The notes: a model not told the origin generated them from the sequence alone. Shown: positions 9,037 to 19,420, numbered from the stretch's first letter. The stretch: DNA of 64,000 nucleotides from Lewinellaceae bacterium (GCA_016710765.1 JADJUJ010000021.1:1-64000), one strand, 5' to 3'. A program made the numbers and translations.

Positions 9037-10320
9037 ATGCGCAACGTCATTATTGGATTGGCCCTTTTCCTGGCCCAGTTGTTGGTTTGTTTTCTGGGCA
9101 CTGCCGTATGGGGCAAGTGGATTAACCCGCTGGTTTTTCTATTGGTAAGTATGGCCATACCGTTTTGGTATATTCAGCAACTAACGCAAGAGCGTGCAAA
9201 AAGCCAGGCCACCGAAACGGCTCCTGGCCGATGGTGGATATGGGCCTTGGCCGGGTTGTTTTTCATGGCCTTGCCCTATGAGGAATTGCGCAAATCTTTT
9301 GTTGCATTTGCCGTTCCACGCGACTATTCTGATGTAATCCCGCAGTTGGAAACGCTGTACCACCGCTTCCGCGACGGTATCTTCCCCTATGCGCCTGTTG
9401 ACATGGGCACTTACCAACCCTATCCGGTGTACATGCCCTTGCACTGGCTTCCGATTGCCATTACAGATTGGCTCGGCATCGATTCACGTTGGCTGGGCTA
9501 TGGTTTTTTAGGCCTGGCGGCAGCTGTCTTTAGTTTTGCCATCGCTAAAAATACCCAGCACTGGATTCCCCGGGTTATGAGTGCCTTGCTGCCCTCCCTT
9601 GCGATGTGGGCTTATATTTTGTGGGGCGGCATGGATATTCCTGTCAGCCATGAATTGATTATAGCCGCCTATTACTTGTTGTTGGCAACCGGGCTTTTGC
9701 TGCGTAACCCCTGGGTTACCGGGCTGGCACTGATTGCCTGTATCCTGTCCCGGTACACGCTGGCGTTCTGGCTGCCGCTGTTTGCCTTGCTTATGTGGTT
9801 TTACGCACCAAAAAAGCAGAGTTTCGCTACCTGGGGTGCTGTACTACCAGCCTTTCTGCTGCTCTATTTCATTCCCTTTTACCTCAAGGATACCAGTATT
9901 CTCAGTACGGGCATTGCCTACCACAATCACGCTGCCATTGATGAATGGAAGGGATATGGAGAGCCGCCGGTTTCCTGGTCGTTTGAGCGGGGAATTTATT
10001 TTGCTCCCCATTTGAAAGCACTTTTTTCCGGCGATATGGCACATCGGGTCACGATGTCCCGGGTGGTACAGGGAAGCCTGATGCTGGTATTGTGTTTTGG
10101 CGGTTTTTTCTTTTACCAGCGTCGTTGGCGCAGCAAAATGGAATGGCACGATTACAGTTTGCTGATGCTATACCTCATCATCGCCTGTTTCTACTTTTTT
10201 GGCCCGCTGACTTACCGCTATTACCTGATCGTGTTGTTCATGCTGTCGGCAGCCTTGATTGCCCGCGTGCTTTCACACAGCAGTGGCAATGATCAGGTTG
10301 AAGCATCTACCCCAACTTAG
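9037..10320 (+). CDS. Multi-pass membrane protein, possible GT-C type glycosyltransferase
   Basis: A 427-residue integral membrane protein with about ten hydrophobic segments, starting MRNVIIGLALFLAQLL. A large first periplasmic loop contains conserved-looking acidic and aromatic residues (YSDVIPQLETLYHRFRDGIFPY, then QPYPVYMPLHWLPI). This layout resembles GT-C mannosyltransferase-like proteins (GT87/DUF2029), but I see no decisive motif, so the enzymatic role is tentative. ATG 9037 is preferred over an upstream start at 8935 because the added residues are not membrane-like. The 3' end overlaps valS convergently by 14 bases. Confidence 0.65.
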   Translation: MRNVIIGLALFLAQLLVCFLGTAVWGKWINPLVFLLVSMAIPFWYIQQLTQERAKSQATETAPGRWWIWALAGLFFMALPYEELRKSFVAFAVPRDYSDVIPQLETLYHRFRDGIFPYAPVDMGTYQPYPVYMPLHWLPIAITDWLGIDSRWLGYGFLGLAAAVFSFAIAKNTQHWIPRVMSALLPSLAMWAYILWGGMDIPVSHELIIAAYYLLLATGLLLRNPWVTGLALIACILSRYTLAFWLPLFALLMWFYAPKKQSFATWGAVLPAFLLLYFIPFYLKDTSILSTGIAYHNHAAIDEWKGYGEPPVSWSFERGIYFAPHLKALFSGDMAHRVTMSRVVQGSLMLVLCFGGFFFYQRRWRSKMEWHDYSLLMLYLIIACFYFFGPLTYRYYLIVLFMLSAALIARVLSHSSGNDQVEASTPT

Positions 10321-12979
10321 CCAGCGTTTCTTCAATCATTTTGATGCGCGACTGTGCATCTGCCATTTTTTTGCGCTCGGCATCCACCACCGCAGTTGGC
10401 GCGTTGTTGACAAAGCGTTCGTTGCTCAGTTTGGCTTCTATAGACTTCAAAAAGCCCTGCTGGTACTTCAAATCGTCTTGTAACTTTGCCATTTCTGCCG
10501 CCACATCAATTTCCTGGTGGAATTCCACATAAAACTGATCGGCACCGGCAATGAACGACTTACTATTGGGCAACTCGGCGTTGGTTACTTCAAAAGCGGA
10601 CAAAAAGGCCAATTTGGTGATCATATCGGGCAGGCCCGGCTCCGCCATCAATTTTTGCGCACCCTTCCCATCCAATACGCCCAGGCGAAGCGGTTCCTTT
10701 GGCTTGATCTGGTTTTGGTTGCGCACTTCGCGCACCTTGCCAATTACCTCTTTTGCAACTTCTACATTTGCAATAAAAACCGTGTCGGCCACTCCAGCAG
10801 CCGGATAGCGCTGCATCATGCAATCATCGCCATCAGCGCGTTCGCGCAGCTGGTGCCAAATTTCCTCGGTAATAAAAGGCATAAACGGGTGCAGGGTTAC
10901 CATCAGGTCGGAAAACAAATCGATTGTTGCCTCGTAGGTAGCCTTGTCGATGGGTTTTTCATAACCCGGCTTGATCATTTCGAGGTACCAGGAGCAGAAG
11001 TCATCCCAGATGAACCCATATAAACCCAACAATGCGTCGCTAAGGCGGAACTGTTTAAAATTCGCCTCGACATCTGCGATTACCACCTGCAACTTTTCCC
11101 GCATCCATCGGATTGCCAGGGCATTTCGCTGTACATCGGCTTCGCTTTCTGCCTGTTCCGTCAGATCCCACCCTTTAAGCAGGCGTAACGCGTTCCAGAG
11201 TTTGTTGCTAAAGTTGCGACCGTTTTCGCAGAGTTTATCATCAAATAAAATATCGTTGCCGGCTGCGGCACTCGACATCAGGCCATACCGCACACCATCG
11301 GCACCGTAGTCCTCCAGTAATTTGAGTGCATCGGGTGAATTACCCAGCGACTTCGACATTTTTCGGCGCTGCTTATCGCGCACCATGCCAGTGAAATACA
11401 CCGACTCGAAGGGCCGTTTTCCCTTAAACTCATAGCCCGCCATGATCATACGCGCTACCCAGAAGAAAATAATATCCCATCCCGTTACCAGCACGTTGGT
11501 GGGGTAATAGTATTGAATTTCGCCGTCAGGCTTGTTAAATCCATCAAATACGCTGATGGGCCAAAGCCAGGACGAAGCCCAGGTATCGAGTACATCCTCT
11601 TCCTGCCGAAGATCGTCGAGCGAAAGGGAAGGGTTTCCAAGTTCTTTTTGTGCAATTTGCAAAGCCTCCTCAGCTGTTTCTGCCACAAACACCCGATGTT
11701 CCTGCCCTGTGCTTTCCGAGCGCAGGTACCAGGCGGGAATCCGTTGTCCCCACCACAACTGCCGGGAAATGCACCAGTCGCGCAGGTTTTCCATCCAACT
11801 GCGGTAAAGATTCTGGAAATTGGAAGGATAAAACTTAATTTCTTCTTCCATAACCGCTTTCAGGGCCGGCTCGCCCAGGCTTTCCATTTTGACGAACCAT
11901 TGTAGCGACAATTTGGGTTCCACCACACTGTTGGTGCGTTCTGAGCGACCAATTTTGGTGACGTAGTCCTCAATTTTTATCAGGTTTCCGCTTTCTTCCA
12001 GGGCAGGTTCCATCATCTTGCGGGCCACGAAGCGGTCTTTTCCAACAATGGGCGCATAAGCACAGCGATCACTCATTTTACCATCATCGGTAATGGTATC
12101 GATCACTTCCAGGTTGTGACGCTGCCCCACTTCGTAGTCGTTGGGGTCGTGAGCCGGGGTGATTTTCAGCGCGCCGGTACCAAACTCAATGTCCACGTAA
12201 TCATCGGAAATGATGGGAATGGCCCGGTTGATCAATGGAATGAGCACCTTTTTGCCCACCATGTTGGTATAGCGGGGATCTTTTGGGTTTACTGCAATGG
12301 CCACGTCGGCAAAAATCGTTTCCGGACGCTGGGTCGCAATAACAATGCCCTTGTTGCCATCTTCCATGGCATAGTGAATATGGAAAAACTTCGATTGTTC
12401 TTCGAAGTACAGCACCTCCTCATTAGACAGCACAGTGAGGGCCTCCGGATCCCAATTGACCATGCGCAAGCCCCGGTAAAGTTTGCCTTTACGGTAAAGA
12501 TCAACGAACATGCGTACTACATCCTGGTAGTAACCCGGGTCCATGGTAAAGGCTGTCCGCTCCCAGTCGCAGGAAGCGCCAAGTTTGCGCAATTGCTGTA
12601 ATATGATGCCACCGTACTTGTCTTTCCACTGGTAGGCATACTCCATGAACTGTTCACGGGTGATATCTGCTTTGCGCAATTTCTTCTCCTCACGCAACCA
12701 GTGCACCACCTTGGCTTCGGTGGCAATAGAAGCGTGGTCGGTACCAGGCACCCAGCAAGCATTTTTCCCATCCAGCCTCGCTTTTCGGATAAGGATATCC
12801 TGAATGGTATTGTTCAGCATGTGCCCCATGTGGAGCACACCGGTAACATTGGGGGGAGGAATTACGATGGTAAAGGCTTCGCGATCGTCGGGTGTAGAGT
12901 GAAGATAACCGCGGCTTTCCCAGTGGGCATACCAGCGGGCTTCGGTATCGGCTGGTGAGTATCGGGTAGACAATTCCAT
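10307..12979 (-). CDS. valS: Valine--tRNA ligase
   Basis: Class I aminoacyl-tRNA synthetase charging tRNA-Val, 890 residues from ATG 12979 (an in-frame ATG at 13006 would add nine). The HIGH-type motif HMGH lies at residues 50-53, preceded by PPPNVTGVL, and KMSKS is near residue 540. The editing domain lies between them, with anticodon-binding and C-terminal coiled-coil arms after it (EIDVAAEMAKLQDDLKYQQG). A valS-specific feature is the PPPNVTG sequence. The gene is intact, unlike many conserved genes in this window. The upstream 210-base gap holds a candidate -7 element. Confidence 0.96.
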   Translation of the reverse strand: MELSTRYSPADTEARWYAHWESRGYLHSTPDDREAFTIVIPPPNVTGVLHMGHMLNNTIQDILIRKARLDGKNACWVPGTDHASIATEAKVVHWLREEKKLRKADITREQFMEYAYQWKDKYGGIILQQLRKLGASCDWERTAFTMDPGYYQDVVRMFVDLYRKGKLYRGLRMVNWDPEALTVLSNEEVLYFEEQSKFFHIHYAMEDGNKGIVIATQRPETIFADVAIAVNPKDPRYTNMVGKKVLIPLINRAIPIISDDYVDIEFGTGALKITPAHDPNDYEVGQRHNLEVIDTITDDGKMSDRCAYAPIVGKDRFVARKMMEPALEESGNLIKIEDYVTKIGRSERTNSVVEPKLSLQWFVKMESLGEPALKAVMEEEIKFYPSNFQNLYRSWMENLRDWCISRQLWWGQRIPAWYLRSESTGQEHRVFVAETAEEALQIAQKELGNPSLSLDDLRQEEDVLDTWASSWLWPISVFDGFNKPDGEIQYYYPTNVLVTGWDIIFFWVARMIMAGYEFKGKRPFESVYFTGMVRDKQRRKMSKSLGNSPDALKLLEDYGADGVRYGLMSSAAAGNDILFDDKLCENGRNFSNKLWNALRLLKGWDLTEQAESEADVQRNALAIRWMREKLQVVIADVEANFKQFRLSDALLGLYGFIWDDFCSWYLEMIKPGYEKPIDKATYEATIDLFSDLMVTLHPFMPFITEEIWHQLRERADGDDCMMQRYPAAGVADTVFIANVEVAKEVIGKVREVRNQNQIKPKEPLRLGVLDGKGAQKLMAEPGLPDMITKLAFLSAFEVTNAELPNSKSFIAGADQFYVEFHQEIDVAAEMAKLQDDLKYQQGFLKSIEAKLSNERFVNNAPTAVVDAERKKMADAQSRIKMIEETLAKLG

Positions 12980-13084
12980 GTGTAGTGCGCTGTGTTTCGG
13001 GTTCATTCTGGATCAACCCGCAATTTTGTTTGGAAGTTCCCAAGTGTATTTCGATTATTCAACCGATAATTTGGAAACAGAAGC

Positions 13085-13092
13085 GCAAAGGT
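13085..13092 (-). promoter_or_regulatory. Candidate -7 element for valS
   Basis: On the minus strand TACCTTTG matches TAnnTTTG, about 105 bases before the valS ATG. No clear -33 element is visible. The adjacent sequence to 13130 (CCAAAGACCAAAGACC on the minus strand) resembles the ends of the palindromic repeat family described at 17595. Confidence 0.4.
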
Positions 13093-13178
13093 AATGGTCT
13101 TTGGTCTTTGGGTGTTAGTCTTTCCGCCGGATGTTGCGCGATACCACTGCAATTCCACCGCTTCGGGGGAACAATCCC

Positions 13179-13206
13179 GGTGGCGGGCAAGTAAAGGCCC
13201 GCCACC
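13179..13206 (-). terminator. Hairpin after the AIM24-like gene
   Basis: A perfect 10-bp GC-rich stem, GGTGGCGGGC with GCCCGCCACC, 10 bases beyond the AIM24-like stop codon. No T run follows, so termination strength is uncertain. Confidence 0.55.
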
Positions 13207-13216
13207 AGGTGTAAAG

Positions 13217-13987
13217 TTAATCGACGAGCCTGCCCAGAATACTGCCTTCCTCCTTTCTCGGGCCACTGCCGTATGCTAAAATTCTGGAGGCCAGTCGGCT
13301 TACCGGCAGGGATTGCAACCAGACTTTGCCCGGACCACGGAGGGCAGCAAAGAAAAGCCCTTCGCCGCCAAATACCATATTTTTAATGCCTTTTACAAAC
13401 TGAATATCGTAGTTAACGCGGTCTGTAAAAGCCACAATACAGCCAGTATCCACGCGCAGTGTTTCACCAACAGCCAATTCTTTTTCAATGATGTGACCGC
13501 CGGCGTGCACAAAAGCCATACCGTCGCCTTCGAGTTTTTCCATAATAAAACCCTCGCCACCAAACAGTCCGGTACCCAGTTTGCGCTGGAACTCGATGCC
13601 TATGCTCACGCCTTTGGCAGCACACAGGAAGGCATCTTTTTGGCAAATAATTTTACCGCCCAGTTCCTGCAGGTCGAGTGCGACGATTTTCCCAGCGTAA
13701 GGTGCAGCAAAAGCCACCTTCTGCTTGCCCGGAACGGTGCTGGTAAAAGCGGTCATAAAGAGGCTCTCGCCTGTCAACATCCGCTTGCCGGCGCTCATAA
13801 GTTTTCCAAAAATACCGGAATCCTGGCCGCTGCCATCTCCAAAGATGGTGGACATCTGAATGCCTTCATCCATGTACATAAAGCTGCCGGATTCGGCCAC
13901 TACAGTTTCCTGGGGATCCAGTTCAATTTCGATGCATTGTAATTCTTCGCCAAAAATGCGATAGTCGATTTCGTGATTCTTGCGCAT
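13217..13987 (-). CDS. AIM24 / TIGR00266 family protein
   Basis: A 256-residue member of the AIM24 (TIGR00266) family, which forms a trimeric beta-sandwich (TRAP-like) fold; its bacterial role is unknown. Family features are the early ETVVAESGSFMYMDEGI segment, repeated GE/GG-rich strands (GLFGGEGFIMEKLEGDG, AVGETLRVDTGCIVAF) and MVFGGEGLFFAALRGPG-KVWLQ near the end. ATG 13987 begins MRKNHEIDYRIFGEELQ, which matches the family start; the longer frame to 14092 runs through the upstream terminator hairpin and is rejected. Confidence 0.85.
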   Translation of the reverse strand: MRKNHEIDYRIFGEELQCIEIELDPQETVVAESGSFMYMDEGIQMSTIFGDGSGQDSGIFGKLMSAGKRMLTGESLFMTAFTSTVPGKQKVAFAAPYAGKIVALDLQELGGKIICQKDAFLCAAKGVSIGIEFQRKLGTGLFGGEGFIMEKLEGDGMAFVHAGGHIIEKELAVGETLRVDTGCIVAFTDRVNYDIQFVKGIKNMVFGGEGLFFAALRGPGKVWLQSLPVSRLASRILAYGSGPRKEEGSILGRLVD

Positions 13988-14034
13988 GTTGCGTTTGTTG
14001 TTTGGTGGTATATGGGCTGAGGAGGTAAAAAGCA

Positions 14035-14085
14035 AAGGTCCTTTCGGGCACTCGCTTGTAGCGAAATTGCACCCAAAAGGACCTT
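14035..14085 (-). terminator. Terminator for the beta-barrel gene
   Basis: A long hairpin: AAGGTCCTTTCGGG pairs with CCCAAAAGGACCTT with one mismatch, and an inner TCGC/GCGA stem strengthens it. On the minus strand it is followed by GCTTTTT. It lies 47 bases beyond the barrel-gene stop. Confidence 0.75.
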
Positions 14086-14131
14086 CAAACAAGGGATTAA
14101 CGACGAGTATCCGTATTTTTTCGGCGAATCG

Positions 14132-14957
14132 CTATTCCCACTTGAAATATAAGCCCAAACCTACTCCGGGGCTTTGGGGCACGTTGCGTGCCCACACTGC
14201 ACCCGCGCCTGTGAGCGCAAGACCTGTAAAGCGGTTGATCTCCCAGATTCCTTTTACGCCTATAGACAACCAGCCCTGATCATTTACATACAGCCCGGTA
14301 TAGGGGCCTGGAAATGGTGTGCTGGCGCCATCCTCTACGGGCATAACCAACTCGGGAGAAACCCACCAACCAAACCGGACCAACTTTATAACCAGCCTCA
14401 ATGCCCGCATTGGCAAAATCGTAAAAATCATTGCTCCGATAGCCGTAACCGGCATAGGCATAACCATACGCTTTCCCCCAGCCTTTACCAACACTTAGCA
14501 TTGGCAACAGGGTAAGTGCATCGTAGTCGCTGCGCAGGCCCGATGCATCATCGGTTTTTGCCGTAGGCAAGGAGGCTTTTAGGGTAGCGGCCAATGCAAA
14601 ATTTTCCGTGTTGAACTGGTGCCGGATAGCAACTCCAAGGTTTCCCAGTGCACGCAATGTACCCGGATTGTTGTTTTGAAAGCCTGATCCATCCACCGCC
14701 TCTCCCGTTTTCAAAAAACGCAAAGGAAGATCAACAACAAGGGTAGTATGCTTGCTTATCCCATACTCACCATAGAGCTGAAAAGTACCCTCCGACACTT
14801 CACGCGGAAGTAACACCTCATCAAACAAGGTATTGTAGGTAGGGATAAAATTCCCGGATGCCTGCAGGTAAAAACCCGCTTTGCTGCGAGCCCAGGGGCT
14901 TTGAGACCAACCCGAACTAACAGCACAGCACAGCAATATCAAGACAGCATACCGCAT
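14132..14957 (-). CDS. Outer-membrane beta-barrel protein, function unknown (one frameshift)
   Basis: Signal peptide MRYAVLILLCCAVSSGWSQ followed by alternating strands rich in Gly, Tyr and Phe, consistent with an outer-membrane barrel of about 274 residues. The first frame (14957 to about 14370) ends its recognisable strands at YKVGPVWLVGF; another frame continues SPELVMPVED and ends in an aromatic strand GLGLYFKWE, a typical barrel C-terminus. One extra base or two missing bases within about 14355-14378 reconciles them. Four bases separate it from yajC, so the two are probably cotranscribed. I do not recognise a specific family. Confidence 0.7.
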
Positions 14958-14961
14958 TGTC

Positions 14962-15261
14962 TTAGGATTTTTTGAATTCGCCCTGGATACTGGCTTTCAG
15001 TACACGGATAAACGTTTTTTCATCGCTCATGATGCGCACAACATTGTCTTCAATCTTGGTGACCTTGCCGACGATACCCGAGTTGGTTACAACCTCCATG
15101 CCTTCTTTAAGGCTATTGATGAAACTGGTCTGATCCTTCTGCCGCTTAATCTGCGGGCGAATCAAGAAAAAATAAAATACAATAAGAATAAGAAATGGGA
15201 ACGCAAGACCGATCAGGGAGTTGCCACCAGCCGGCGCCTGCAAAAAGATAGTGGAAAGCAT
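14962..15261 (-). CDS. yajC: Preprotein translocase subunit YajC
   Basis: Sec accessory subunit that associates with SecDF. The 99 residues include one transmembrane segment (FPFLILIVFYFFLIRPQIKR, around residues 20-40), followed by the conserved KRQKDQ basic stretch and the small cytoplasmic domain with GMEVVTNSGIVGKVTKIEDN. A hairpin (CCAGGCT with AGCCTGG, 15299-15320) lies 38 bases before the ATG and could be a leader structure. It precedes the beta-barrel gene by four bases. Confidence 0.93.
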   Translation of the reverse strand: MLSTIFLQAPAGGNSLIGLAFPFLILIVFYFFLIRPQIKRQKDQTSFINSLKEGMEVVTNSGIVGKVTKIEDNVVRIMSDEKTFIRVLKASIQGEFKKS

Positions 15262-15330
15262 AAATAATTGATTTGAATGGATGAGTCTGAAACTGGGCCC
15301 AGGCTATTTATAAAGCCTGGTACAGCAATT

Positions 15331-15366
15331 AAAAAATACGCATCTGGCTGCGAACAACCAGATGCG
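15331..15366 (-). terminator. Terminator after the inactive M16 gene
   Basis: A 9-bp stem CGCATCTGG/CCAGATGCG with A/T-rich flanks; on the minus strand TATTTTTT follows. It lies 28 bases beyond the M16 stop and before yajC. Confidence 0.75.
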
Positions 15367-15393
15367 CAAAATTAGTTTTTTTGAACAACTTAC

Positions 15394-17555
15394 CTACTGT
15401 ATGGAAAAGAGCGCGTTGTCCAATCCCGAATTCAATTTGAAACTGTTCAGTTCAACTTTAACCGGAACCGGGAAAATGCCCCCGATCATGAGGGTTTGCG
15501 GGAAAAGCACCCCGTCGGTTTCTTTGTAGTCCATCATGTCGTTGGTTACGGTCACTGGGCCTTCCGGACCTTCCTGCAGGGTAAGCTCCCGGAGTTTGAG
15601 ACTGGTGCTGATGTCGTAATACTCCGTTGATTTTTGCCATCAGCCCGCTCTATTTCCATCACGTAAGCAATGGCGCCGTTCACCACTTCCACGCCTTTCA
15701 GGGTAAGTTTATAAGAACCCTCCAGATACTTTGCCTCTTTACAAAAGAGGGCCTGCTCTTTCATATCCAGCAGTCCTTCGCCTTCAATGGGCCGACTGGC
15801 GCCGCCCATGCCATACTCGATGCCTTTTTCACCGTCAAATATTTGCTTGGAAAGCACTTGCCCCGACATGGAAACTTCCACGACAGCCTTGGTATTGTCT
15901 TTTTTAAGTGTTTTGAAGGTAATCGGAGGTCCGGCGCCTTTCATGGTACCAACAAATTCTAGGTCTTTCAATGCCGCCAGTTTGCTGGTGCCTCCAATGG
16001 CATTGATGTAGTCGGTAATGATGGTTTCAGCCGTAACACCGGCTGGAATTGCCATATTAGCGGAGTTATCGGGATTACCATAGATGTCGAAATATTTGAT
16101 TTTGCCATCTGCTGCGAACTGGGCCAGTGATTTGGCCACATCATCGCGGTTTCCGACAACCAGGATGTGTGCATGATCCGGGCGCACATATTTTTTGGCC
16201 ATCATCTGGATCTCATCTGCACTCACACTCTGCAGTACTTCGATGTATTTTTCGTAATAATCGGCGGGTAAATTGTAACGCGCTGTTGACAGGGCAAAGC
16301 CAGCCACTGTTCCCGGCTGCTCGAGGCTTTGTGAAAACTGGCCTGTCAATACATTTTTTACCAGTTGCAGTTCTTCAGCAGGCACTTTCTCATCGCGGAG
16401 CTTGTTCAGTTCCTTCATAAATTCGATGACCGAGCTGTCGGTCACTTCATTGCGGACACTGGCCGTACCACTAAAAGAACCCACCAAATTATCCGGATTC
16501 AGTGCGGTGCGGGCGCCGTAGGTGTAGCCATGTCCTTCGCGAAGGTTGGCATTTACACGGCTGTTGAAATAGCCACCCAGGATAGCATTCATTACCCTGG
16601 CGCGGATCACGTCGGGCTGGCCGGGGCGAAGTTCAACAGGGTAGGTAATCTGCAGCACGGATTGTACGGCACCGGGCTTATTTACGAAATCTACCTCCGT
16701 CTGGTCTGGTGGAGCAGGTACGCCGTATTCGTGCTTGGGCACTTCGGCTTTTTGCCATTTGCCAAAATATTTCTTGGCATACTGCTCGGCCTGGGCCTTG
16801 GTAATGTCGCCTACCACAACGAGATAGGCAATATTGGGCTTAAAGTAAGTATTGTAATGGCTGCGGATTTGATCGAGCGATATTTTGCCAAGCGTTGCCT
16901 CCGTCATGACTTCACCGTACGGATGCCCTTTGCCATAGCGCAATGCTGAACCTACATTGTTGGCGATGGAATTGGCATCGTCTTTTGAATTCGCCAATGC
17001 GCTCTCTGTACGGGTTTTGGCTTTGGCCAGTTCTTCTTCGGGGAAGGTTGGGTTGAGCAAAACATCCGACATGAGTGTCAGCAGCTTATCACTGTGCTTG
17101 GAGAGGCAGCTGCCTGAAACACCATTGGCATCAGAGGAAAGGGAAGCGCCGATAAAGTCAACCGCTTCATCAATCTGTGCTTTACTGCGGGTTAGGGTCC
17201 CTTTGGTGAGCAGCTCTCCGGTCATATTAACATAACCTGCCGCATCGTTTTCCAACACCGGATCATAGTCAACAAATACCCGATAGGAAACGCTGGGCAA
17301 TTTGTGATTTTCCACCACAATTACCTTTAGGCCATTGTCGAGGGTAAAGGCCTCCGATTTTCCGATTTGGATTTTAGGCGCGGAGCCAGGAACCGGGGCA
17401 TTTTTACGGACATCACCGGTTGGGATTGGGATAACAGGCGCCTGGCCTTTCTCCACCTTTGCCGGTGTAGTTGCCATGGTTTTTTCACCTGTTTTGGGGG
17501 TACAGGCCATGAAGAAACCTGCCACCATCAGACTGAATAACAATATCTTTTTCAT
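15394..17555 (-). CDS. M16 peptidase-family lipoprotein lacking the zinc motif (one frameshift)
   Basis: A zinc-peptidase-fold protein of about 720 residues with a lipoprotein signal (MKKILLFSLMVAGFFMAC). The first M16 domain begins FTLDNGLKVIVVENHKLPSVSYRVF, but where HxxEH should be it reads GYVNMTGELLTKG, so it cannot bind zinc in the usual way. It has the second M16 domain (the R/Y substrate-pocket half) and an extra C-terminal domain from about residue 530. The frame breaks at the TTTTT run 15631-15635: restoring one T (A on the minus strand) converts ADGKNQRS into ADGKKSTEYYDIS and extends the protein to the stop at 15394. It presumably pairs with the active M16 gene just upstream, as in other bacterial M16B dimers. 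Confidence 0.85.
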
Positions 17556-17594
17556 AAAATAATTTTCAAATTTAAAAGTCGCAATTCAATTTAT

Positions 17595-17812
17595 CTGGGC
17601 TTTAGCCATTGGTCTTTGGCTTTGCTCCGAAGGATTAACTATTTGGTTTTCAATGCATTAGTTTTTAACAAAATATTCGTTGATAAATAATGCACATGCT
17701 GTTTTAAAAAGGGTGTTCAAAATTTAATTCCGATTTCTCCGGTATTTGATTACACAAGGCACCAATAACCGAGATCGAAGCCAAAGACCAACACCCAATG
17801 GCTAAAGTCCAG
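17595..17812 (-). repeat. Palindromic-ended dispersed element, copy A
   Basis: A 218-bp element with imperfect inverted ends: CTGGGCTTTAGCCATTGG at one side and CCAATGGCTAAAGTCCAG at the other. The core contains GAATTAAATTTTGAACACCC and CATTATTTATCAACGAATAT on the minus strand. Nearly the whole unit recurs at 58008 on the plus strand, and a shorter version at 29460. It sits between the two M16 genes, 40 bases before the second ATG. No open reading frame of note is inside. Confidence 0.8.
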
Positions 17813-17920
17813 TTAAAAAGGTGTTCAATATTTAATTCCAAATTTCCCGGTATTTGATCTGGAAGGGTATATTAAACCAGGATCGAAACCAAAGACCAAC
17901 ACCAAAAGGCTAAAGCCTGG
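17813..17920 (-). repeat. Tandem partial copy of element A
   Basis: About 107 bp repeating the right half of copy A (17706-17812), with shared GTGTTCAA, TTTAATTCC, CCGGTATTTGAT and ACCAAAGACCAACACC blocks but clear divergence. It ends one base from the active M16 stop codon. Confidence 0.7.
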
Positions 17921-17921
17921 C

Positions 17922-19237
17922 TTAGGGTTGTTTCGGCTTCGGAAGCCAGTAGATTGTAATGCGTTGGTTTTTATTGAAATACTGGTTAGCCACCCGCTTC
18001 AGGTCTTCACGGGTTACAGCGCGGTAGCGTTCCAACTCGGTATTGATCAGGTTCGCATCGCCAAAATACATTTCATAGTTGGCCAAACTTTCAGCAATTC
18101 CGGCTACAGTGTTGTTGGAGGTTACGAAATCGTTCTCCATCTGGTTTTGCAACTTTTGATATTCGGTTTCAGAAATGAGGTTGGTTTGAACTTCTGTGAT
18201 AACCGAATCAATTTCATTTTCCAGATCAGCGGGGTCTACGCCCATGTTGCCAATGCCAACAAGTATGCTGGCGCCCGGATCCTCCAGCGCCATGGGAAAT
18301 GATCCCGCGTACAACGCCTTCTGCTTTTGATCCACAATGGTTTTTGCATACGGCTGCTCTCACCCTGGCTCAGCAACATGCTCAGCATTTGGATGGCGTA
18401 GGAGTCTTTGGTGCCTTGTGCCGGAATACGGTAGGCTTGTATGACTGCAGGCAACTGTACATTATCGTATACCGTATCGCGAATAGAACTGGTCAGCGGT
18501 GGTTCGGTAATTTTGGGTCGGAATATTTCATTTTGTCCGCGTGGAATGTCTTTAAAATAAACGTCGATCAACTTTTTGGTTTGTTCAATGTCTATATCCC
18601 CGGCGATCGAGAGGATAGCATTGTCCGGACGATAAAAGTCTTTGTAGAAGGTCTTATAATCAACTTCCTGAGCAGCATCCAGGTGCTCCATGGAGCCAAT
18701 GACGGAGTGATGGTAGGGGTGCACCGTAAACAGACGGCTCATGGTTTCTTCCAGCAAACGGCCATAAGGCTGATTGTCGACCCGCTGGCGGCGCTCTTCC
18801 TTCACTACCTGGCGCTGGGTTTCAATACCTACTTGTTCTACCTTGGCCTGAAGCATGCGCTCACTCTCGAGCCAAAGGCCAAGGGCCATTTGGTTGGATG
18901 GCAGTACTTCGTAATAATAGGTGCGGTCGTACCAGGTGTTGGCATTGTTGAAACCGCCGGCATTGCTGATGTAATCGTCAAACTGACCACGCGCAACGTT
19001 TTCCGACCCTTCAAACAGCAGGTGCTCAAAAAAGTGGGCAAAACCAGTGCGGTCGGGCTTCTCATTTTTGGAACCTACATGGTACATGACCGAAACGGCT
19101 ACGATGGGGGTGGAATGGTCTTCGTGCAGCAGCACTTTAAGCCCGTTGGGGAGCTCGTACTCCGCGAATTTGATATTCTGTCCCCACATTGCCGTCGAAA
19201 GCAAAATAAAAAGGAACAATACACTGAGTTGTTTCAT
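17922..19237 (-). CDS. M16 zinc metallopeptidase (one frameshift)
   Basis: Secreted, active M16B-type peptidase of about 438 residues. The signal peptide MKQLSVLFLFILLSTAMWGQ is followed by the domain start YELPNGLKVLLHEDHSTPIV. The inverted zinc motif HFFEH is at residues 68-72, and the third ligand glutamate lies in the QRQVVKEERRQRVDNQPYG helix. The frame breaks at a TTTTT run at 18341-18345: adding one T restores SRMQKTIVDQKQKALYAG and the C-terminal domain, to the stop at 17922. It probably forms a heterodimer with the zinc-less M16 lipoprotein encoded 366 bases downstream on the same strand. Confidence 0.88.
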
Positions 19238-19390
19238 AATAAAGTGGTGAAAAGTTTAAAAATCAATGGGGCTAAAATCGGGCGCAAAGTTGCGAAATTC
19301 CGGCTGAAACCGGGCGCTGGATTAGATGAATGTTTGACTTCCTTCGTCAAACGTAGCAGAAATCCTTGCAACCCATAGCGTACCATGGGC

Positions 19391-19420
19391 AAAAAAAAGG
19401 GCGGCCAATAGCTGCCCGCC
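19391..19420 (-). terminator. Terminator after the YkuK-like gene
   Basis: GGGCGGC and GCTGCCC pair with one mismatch around a short loop. On the minus strand the hairpin is followed by eight T. Confidence 0.7.
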
